DNA from: PRDV01 sp963710865
GTDB taxonomy: Bacteria > Babelota > Babeliae > Babelales > Babelaceae
Direction of reading: 5' to 3'
Assembly: GCA_963710865.1 (NCBI GenBank)
Contig: CAVQBR010000002.1
Span: 372,001-436,000 of the forward strand
DNA: 64,000 nt
Notes under the pieces: generated by a model
The model's input: the letters and a program-made list of their open reading frames with translations, nothing else
Told to the model about the DNA's origin: nothing
The model's database searches: none
Position numbers and translations under genes: made by a program
Part shown: piece after piece, positions 59,381 through 64,000 of the stretch
Layout of the letters: every line of letters starts with the position of its first letter
Numbering within the stretch: position 1 is the stretch's first letter

Positions 59381-59410
59381 TTGATTTTTGAGAGCCATTT
59401 CACGTAGTAT
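59381..59410 (+). promoter_or_regulatory. Promoter of the small basic secreted gene
   Basis: TTGATT (59381-59386), 18 bases, TAGTAT (59405-59410). The whole unit, including the ribosome site, is copied at 55047-55133. Confidence 0.5.
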
Positions 59411-59435
59411 AAAAGTATATACAAAGGAACTCTCG

Positions 59436-59669
59436 ATGAAAAGATTACTGGTTTTGCTCCTTCTCCCCTCCATGGCATACAGCCTCAAGATCTATCCTCC
59501 GTTTTACGATAGCTATAAACAATGTAGGCCAACACCGCTCGTCTCCACGGCTGAGTGCCGCAAAGTCGCTTATAAAAACCGTTCTACCTACCTACGTCGA
59601 AACGACCGGTACAAAGCAGCGACCACCAAGAACCAGGATAGAAGAACAAGTGCAAGAACTCCTCGATGA
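59436..59669 (+). CDS. Small basic secreted protein
   Basis: 77 residues from the ATG at 59436 with AAAGGA before it. Signal peptide MKRLLVLLLLPSMAYS. The mature part is strongly basic (Arg, Lys, Tyr, Thr) with two Cys (YKQCRPTP, TAECRKVA). No domain recognised. The last 82 bases overlap the convergent membrane-protein gene. Its promoter and signal start have been copied at 55047. Confidence 0.65.
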   Translation: MKRLLVLLLLPSMAYSLKIYPPFYDSYKQCRPTPLVSTAECRKVAYKNRSTYLRRNDRYKAATTKNQDRRTSARTPR

Positions 59670-60946
59670 GAAACAATCAAAGACAACTTATACAGAGCAA
59701 CCGATAGCAATACCAGTCCAAATGCCTGAACAAACAGCCTTTGATAGGCTTTGCCACCAAGGGTAAGAAGAACTCCCCACAAAGCATCATAACCAATTAA
59801 AAACCAGGTACGATAGATCGTAGAATCGACTACCCGCGTCGTATCGTGGGCCCTCAAGAAACTGAGGATACTGCTCATAGCAGAACGTAGATGGGTAAAC
59901 AGAGCATAATAATGAGCTGCAAAGATACCATACATGCGAATAGTTAAAAAGAGTAGAATAAGTACACCACCACCCACAGCTCGCTTTATGACTGAGTAGC
60001 CACCAAAGGTGCGTGTTTGATGTATCAGAATCATCCCAAAATAAAGAAGCGTACTAATGAGCGTTAATCCACCGAAGAGAATTGAAAAGGAACTCAAAGC
60101 TGGAACGGTCATCTCTACGTTGAGGTAATAATGCAAGGCAGCAGCGAGACTTACAAGAACCGATATACAACCTACAAATGCGAGGAGCGGAGCTCGAGTC
60201 CACTGAGCAAACAGCAAGAGACAACTACCATACGCAGCTACTATGAGCGACTCATACGAGCTAAACTGTTGTATTTTAACAAGAAAAAAGCAATAATAGA
60301 CCGGAACCAAAGCTGCTCCAGCAGTGAGAACAGCCCTATAGCGAGGTGCGATACTGCAAGCAACGAGAAACTGAAGAATAAGAAGACCGGATGCCAATCG
60401 AGAATACATTGGCAGGAACTCTTTACGAAGTACCTCAGATTCCTTAAGAAATGGAGTTATGAATCCATATCCGAAGAGCATACTCTCGAAAAGGAGAGCA
60501 ACAATGAGACCGGCTGAACTGGCCCATACGCACCAGGCAGTTACCCCAAGTACCGCTGCGACATGTAGCACGACGACCAATGCTGAAAATGAAGTAAATC
60601 CACATACTAAAACCGCCGAGAAAAAGCCAATACTCAAAGCAAACAAAACTGCGCGTATGGTTTCGAGCCGCGGTGTCAAAAAAAACAGCACGAGCAGTTC
60701 AAGCAGATACAGAAAACCACAAAATATACAGATGACTGATACCAGATTGCCAAGCGAACCAGGGTAGTCAATCGCTAGGCCAGAAAACCTCTCAAAGAGG
60801 GAGAGAAACGTAGACATGGCCAGAAATACTATAAAAAAGCATTCTGCCAAAAGTGCTCTGGGCTCTCTCTTCCATGCGAAGCAGAGCGGAATGAGTCCAG
60901 CAAGTATGAGCAAGATCTCTCTGAGTCCAGGAAGTAACATAACCAT
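59588..60946 (-). CDS. Polytopic membrane protein of unknown function
   Basis: 452 residues with about 12 hydrophobic segments from LLPGLREILLILAGLIPLCF to LVLLSWFLVVAALY. GAGGAGAG is upstream; the ATG at 60940 has better spacing than that at 60946. Charged loops are short. The layout recalls NuoN/MrpD-like or polysaccharide-type membrane proteins, but no diagnostic residues were seen. It is divergent from mutL and overlaps the small basic gene at its 3' end. Confidence 0.75.
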   Translation of the reverse strand: MVMLLPGLREILLILAGLIPLCFAWKREPRALLAECFFIVFLAMSTFLSLFERFSGLAIDYPGSLGNLVSVICIFCGFLYLLELLVLFFLTPRLETIRAVLFALSIGFFSAVLVCGFTSFSALVVVLHVAAVLGVTAWCVWASSAGLIVALLFESMLFGYGFITPFLKESEVLRKEFLPMYSRLASGLLILQFLVACSIAPRYRAVLTAGAALVPVYYCFFLVKIQQFSSYESLIVAAYGSCLLLFAQWTRAPLLAFVGCISVLVSLAAALHYYLNVEMTVPALSSFSILFGGLTLISTLLYFGMILIHQTRTFGGYSVIKRAVGGGVLILLFLTIRMYGIFAAHYYALFTHLRSAMSSILSFLRAHDTTRVVDSTIYRTWFLIGYDALWGVLLTLGGKAYQRLFVQAFGLVLLSVALYKLSLIVSHRGVLALVLLSWFLVVAALYRSFRRR

Positions 60947-61107
60947 TCTCTCCTCAGTTGTATGTAACCGGTATCATCACTACACTTAGCAGACTTGCAT
61001 TAAAAATACGAGAGTTTACCGAAAAAAATGGCCAAACCGGTCATTTTATCTTAGTATATATACAGGCACATCTTCTCCTCAAACACCACTCACACCTTGG
61101 TAGTTAC

Positions 61108-63054
61108 ATGGCAAAAATTAAACAGTTATCTCCTCTTGAAGCACAAAAAATTGCTGCAGGTGAAGTTGTAGAACGACCTGCAAATGTAGTAAAAGAACTT
61201 ATCGAAAATGCTCTTGATGCTGGAGCTACCGATATTAGTCTTTTTCTTGAAGATGGGGGAAGAAAGCTTATTCGCATAGTAGATAATGGATGCGGTATGA
61301 GTCCCGAAGATGCAAAGATGAGTATTTTGCACCACGCGACAAGTAAACTGACCTCTATTGGTGATCTTGAAACGATTGCAACATTTGGATTTAGAGGAGA
61401 AGCGCTTTCGAGTATAGCATCGGTAAGCAAAATGACCCTCACTACAAAAGAGGCATCTGAATCCACAGGTATCACTCTAACAATTACTGAAGGCACCATA
61501 ACAAGTGAACAGATCGCAGCTTGCAACACAGGAACAGATATTGCAATACATGATCTCTTCTTTTCCGTGCCTGCCAGACGAAAGTTCTTAAAAACAAAAG
61601 AGACCGAATGGCGTACCATTGTACATCTCTTTCATGCGTTAGCCCTTGCATACAAAGAGGTTTCATTTAAGCTCTCTCATGATGAACGAGTCGTATACAA
61701 TCTGCCGAGAACAACAGTATTAACTGATCGCATCACCCAGCTGTTTGAACCGGCATTAGCAAAACATATGTTACCCCTCACTGGTGCAGAAGATCGCATG
61801 AACCTCTCACTCACCGGGGCTATTTCAGATCACACCTATAGCAGGTTTGATCGCAATCAAATCTTCGTCTACGTCAATCAACGGTGGATCAAAAACTACA
61901 AGCTCGCACAGGCTGTCATCAAAGGATACCAAAATATACTTCAACCCCAAAAGTATCCTGCGGGAGTACTCTTTATTACTCTTGATCCAGCAACAGTCGA
62001 TATTAACATTCATCCCCGTAAAGAAGAAATACAGTTCCTGCATCCCCGCCTTGTTGAGGACCTCATTGAAGAAAGTGCACAGAAGGCACTCGAGCAGAGA
62101 CATAGTGAGCAACTTACTGGCAGAGCTGCGCCAGAACGATCGAAGATTTTGCTCAGGCCCAGTATTCAAGCAGTGACCTTTCCACCAGAACCAAAAAATG
62201 AACAGCTATTTCTCAAGGCGCTCGAAACACAATTTGGTCCCTCTTTAGAAGTATCCTCTGCTCAAGAGCCAAAGGAAATCTCGAACGAACAGGCAGTTCT
62301 CAAAGAGCTCGGGACACAGATTGGTTCTTCCTTAGAAGCTTCTTCTGAGCCAATGCAACAGGCAGACTTGAATGAACAAGTAGTTCTCAAAGTACGCGAG
62401 CCACAGTTTACCCCCTTCCAAGAAACAGCGCCTCAACCCGTACAGCAAAAAACCCCTCAAGCAGAAGCAGTTCAATACCGCCTCATAGGTCAATGTAATA
62501 CGACCTATATCCTCATTGAAACAGCCGAAGGGCTCGTATTTATCGACCAACATGCGGCTCATGAGCGCATACTCTATGAGCGCTTAAAATCTCATTTCGA
62601 GTCGATAGCACGAGTGCGCCTTATTTTCCCACAGATTATTACCCTCAACTCAGATGATGTAACTCTGTTTGAGCCTTATTGTGAGCTTTTTCTCAGGTGT
62701 GGCATAGAAGTGAACCCTCTGAGCGAGCGTGAACTGGTCATCACCGAAACTCCCGTATTTCTCAAAAATCAGTCACTTGAAGATTGCATCAAACAAGCAA
62801 TCAGCGTAATCCACGAACATCAATACCTTGATAACGATGAGCTCAAAAAAATCATACTTGAACGGGTTCATTCACAGATGAGCTGTAAAGCGGCTGTCAA
62901 AGCAGGCGATGAGCTTCCTCTTGAAACGATGCACAATCTGATAAAAGAGCTCTATAAAACAGATAATAAGCTTACCTGCCCCCACGGCCGCCCTACCCTC
63001 TGGCAGCTCACAACAGCCGAGATAGAAAAAAAGTTTAAGCGGGATTATCGATAA
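61108..63054 (+). CDS. mutL: DNA mismatch repair protein MutL, endonuclease type
   Basis: 648 residues from the ATG at 61108, where the family normally starts (MAKIKQLSPLEAQKIAAGEV); a frame from 60958 adds 50 unconserved residues. GHKL ATPase: ELIENALDAGATDI, DNGCGMSPEDA, TFGFRGEALSSIASV, then FVYVNQRWIKNYKL. A Gln/Glu/Pro-rich linker with three imperfect repeats (NEQ.VLK....Q...SLE.SS) stands at about 365-455. The C-terminal domain has DQHAAHERILYE, an exact DQHA(x)2E(x)4E endonuclease motif, and CPHGRP. So nicking is done by MutL itself, as in bacteria without MutH. mutS is not in the window. Confidence 0.96.
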   Translation: MAKIKQLSPLEAQKIAAGEVVERPANVVKELIENALDAGATDISLFLEDGGRKLIRIVDNGCGMSPEDAKMSILHHATSKLTSIGDLETIATFGFRGEALSSIASVSKMTLTTKEASESTGITLTITEGTITSEQIAACNTGTDIAIHDLFFSVPARRKFLKTKETEWRTIVHLFHALALAYKEVSFKLSHDERVVYNLPRTTVLTDRITQLFEPALAKHMLPLTGAEDRMNLSLTGAISDHTYSRFDRNQIFVYVNQRWIKNYKLAQAVIKGYQNILQPQKYPAGVLFITLDPATVDINIHPRKEEIQFLHPRLVEDLIEESAQKALEQRHSEQLTGRAAPERSKILLRPSIQAVTFPPEPKNEQLFLKALETQFGPSLEVSSAQEPKEISNEQAVLKELGTQIGSSLEASSEPMQQADLNEQVVLKVREPQFTPFQETAPQPVQQKTPQAEAVQYRLIGQCNTTYILIETAEGLVFIDQHAAHERILYERLKSHFESIARVRLIFPQIITLNSDDVTLFEPYCELFLRCGIEVNPLSERELVITETPVFLKNQSLEDCIKQAISVIHEHQYLDNDELKKIILERVHSQMSCKAAVKAGDELPLETMHNLIKELYKTDNKLTCPHGRPTLWQLTTAEIEKKFKRDYR

Positions 63055-64000
63055 GCTCGAAGAATTTGTCCAAAAGAAGCTTCACTCCTCTTTTGTGCGG
63101 ATACCGCTCTGACAGTATCGCTTGGACTTTTGTAAAGCGCTCTTGATCATCGGAAATCTGACTTCGCATCTCATCATCAAGCCTTCCGGCTTCTTGGTTC
63201 AGCAAGTGGTCTTCATAGGGATCGATGTCACAATAACCCAAAATAGCAACAGAAACCCTCTCTTCTGGTGCATAGGCCAACAATGATACGTAGGAACCCC
63301 ATTTGCCCGTGTAATAGAAAATATCGCCTCTCTTGAAGATACCATAACAGTGGCTTTTAAGGTGGGGCGTGATAAAAGCTTCATACAATAGCTTAGGTAA
63401 GATCATGCCACCATGGAGCTTGGTTTGCCATAAAACAAGATCGTGCACTGATGAAACAATACCTCCCGATCCAATCGTATTATCCAGAGTAAAGCATCGT
63501 TCAGGATCTGGCTCAACAGGTTCTCGCTCTGGATGCCCAACGCTATAGACTCGTTCTGGCAATAAGCCAGGACAGCTCTGCTTAACCTGATACCAATATC
63601 CACCTACTGGTTGATACGTCGACCTCAGACCCCAGCTAGCAAATAACTTTTCACTATACTCAACAAAGGACATCTTAGAAACAGCAGCTATAACCTCAGT
63701 AAGAAGAACATAACCACTGTTTGAATAGGAATACTGTGTTCCAGGTATAAACTCAAGTGGTCGATCCAAGCTCAATAAGGGACTGTTTGGAGTATGAAGT
63801 AATGCTACGACTGCATCGAATCCTCCCTGAGCATACGCTAATCTCACAGGGTTGGGTATACCTGCAGTATGAGTTAAGAGCTGATGCAAAGTAAGATCGG
63901 CAATGGGCGCTGGAACATCTTTGAGAAACTCTGTAAGCGGCTCATGGAGTCGCCCAAGCACATGCGCAGATTTCTCTTCTTCATTACTTCCACTACTTGT
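63035..64000 (-). CDS. Serine beta-lactamase-like hydrolase (5' end beyond window)
   Basis: The frame stays open to base 64000 on the minus strand, so the N-terminus is cut off. Class C beta-lactamase/penicillin-binding-like family: LTLHQLLTHTAGIPNP, the second-motif Tyr in YSYSNSGYVLL, and GSGGIVSSVHDLVLWQTKL. The third motif appears as a Tyr/Lys-rich YYTGKWGSYVS. The SxxK nucleophile should lie just upstream of the window edge and is not visible; the last visible residues (SSGSNEEEKSA) do not contain it. Overlaps the mutL end by 20 bases, convergent. Peptidase or esterase roles are possible. Confidence 0.85.
   Translation of the reverse strand, partial: TSSGSNEEEKSAHVLGRLHEPLTEFLKDVPAPIADLTLHQLLTHTAGIPNPVRLAYAQGGFDAVVALLHTPNSPLLSLDRPLEFIPGTQYSYSNSGYVLLTEVIAAVSKMSFVEYSEKLFASWGLRSTYQPVGGYWYQVKQSCPGLLPERVYSVGHPEREPVEPDPERCFTLDNTIGSGGIVSSVHDLVLWQTKLHGGMILPKLLYEAFITPHLKSHCYGIFKRGDIFYYTGKWGSYVSLLAYAPEERVSVAILGYCDIDPYEDHLLNQEAGRLDDEMRSQISDDQERFTKVQAILSERYPHKRGVKLLLDKFFELIDNPA

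Noticed and set aside
60131..60767. Long + frames opposite the polytopic membrane gene
   Set aside because: Antisense shadows; the minus strand gives regular hydrophobic segments and a ribosome site.
61104..61619. 171-codon frame opposite mutL
   Set aside because: mutL motifs on the + strand explain the bases.
1..64000. CRISPR array or prophage
   Set aside because: No regularly spaced short repeats and no phage structural or integrase genes were seen; the only mobile sequence is the ISAs1 scar.

Overview
The window looks like part of a small, moderately AT-rich bacterial chromosome. I infer a host-dependent lineage, most like Candidatus Dependentiae (TM6). The reasons are the mix of ordinary bacterial housekeeping genes with an unusually large set of signal-peptide-bearing proteins built from eukaryote-type modules (ankyrin, TPR-like, J-domain, a ubiquitin-interacting-like motif, long coiled coils), many lineage-specific tandem paralogues, very little metabolism, and decayed gene copies. 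The taxonomic call rests on gene content only. Shine-Dalgarno sites (AAGGAG, AAAGGA) precede most starts, and promoters of the form TTGnnn, 16-18 bases, TAtAcT can be seen before many genes.

Layout. 0-5.2 kb: end of a coiled-coil gene, a decayed and an intact copy of a secreted J-like protein, an ankyrin protein, and three tandem secreted thioredoxin-fold proteins. 5.2-11 kb: membrane pyrophosphatase, a large ankyrin protein, MurE and an ISAs1 transposase remnant. 11.5-16.7 kb: secreted PQQ-type beta-propeller, secreted parallel beta-helix protein, ankyrin protein. 16.9-24.4 kb: ThrS, a three-member family of secreted helical/coiled-coil proteins with a shared promoter box, and a GNAT enzyme. 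24.9-27.4 kb: a secreted protein with a GATH motif, then a 1 kb gene-poor stretch. 27.4-33.2 kb: RuvX, zinc ribbon, TsaB, RsmE, GpmI, GNAT and MBL hydrolase. 33.3-36.8 kb: secreted or membrane lineage-specific proteins, including a second GAAH-motif protein and an HPD-containing J protein. 37-43.2 kb: TruA, TypA, S18, S6, an XRE/S24-like regulator, a HAS-barrel protein and FtsY.

43.6-50.9 kb carries a 749-residue ankyrin/TPR protein and two tandem secreted paralogues, the first ending in a UIM-like motif. 51-52.4 kb: PrmC and a PilN-like membrane protein. 52.4-58.3 kb is a rearranged zone. A block holding the tail of the pilN-like gene, an ankyrin gene and an AlbA/Schlafen-type gene was duplicated. 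The second copy was fused to a copied promoter and signal-peptide start, separated from its AlbA remnant by an AAA-ATPase/PD-(D/E)XK gene, and sits between two fragments of what may once have been a single other ATPase gene. 58.3-64 kb: a PAF-acetylhydrolase-like enzyme, a small basic secreted protein, a polytopic membrane protein, an endonuclease-type MutL, and a 5'-truncated serine beta-lactamase-like hydrolase.

Taken together, the core genes serve translation, tRNA/rRNA modification, protein targeting, peptidoglycan synthesis and repair. The accessory genes are nearly all predicted to be exported, and I infer that they are an arsenal facing a eukaryotic host. The most interesting items are the UIM-like protein and its paralogue, the chimeric duplication at 52-58 kb, the secreted J-like proteins, and the coiled-coil family with a shared promoter.
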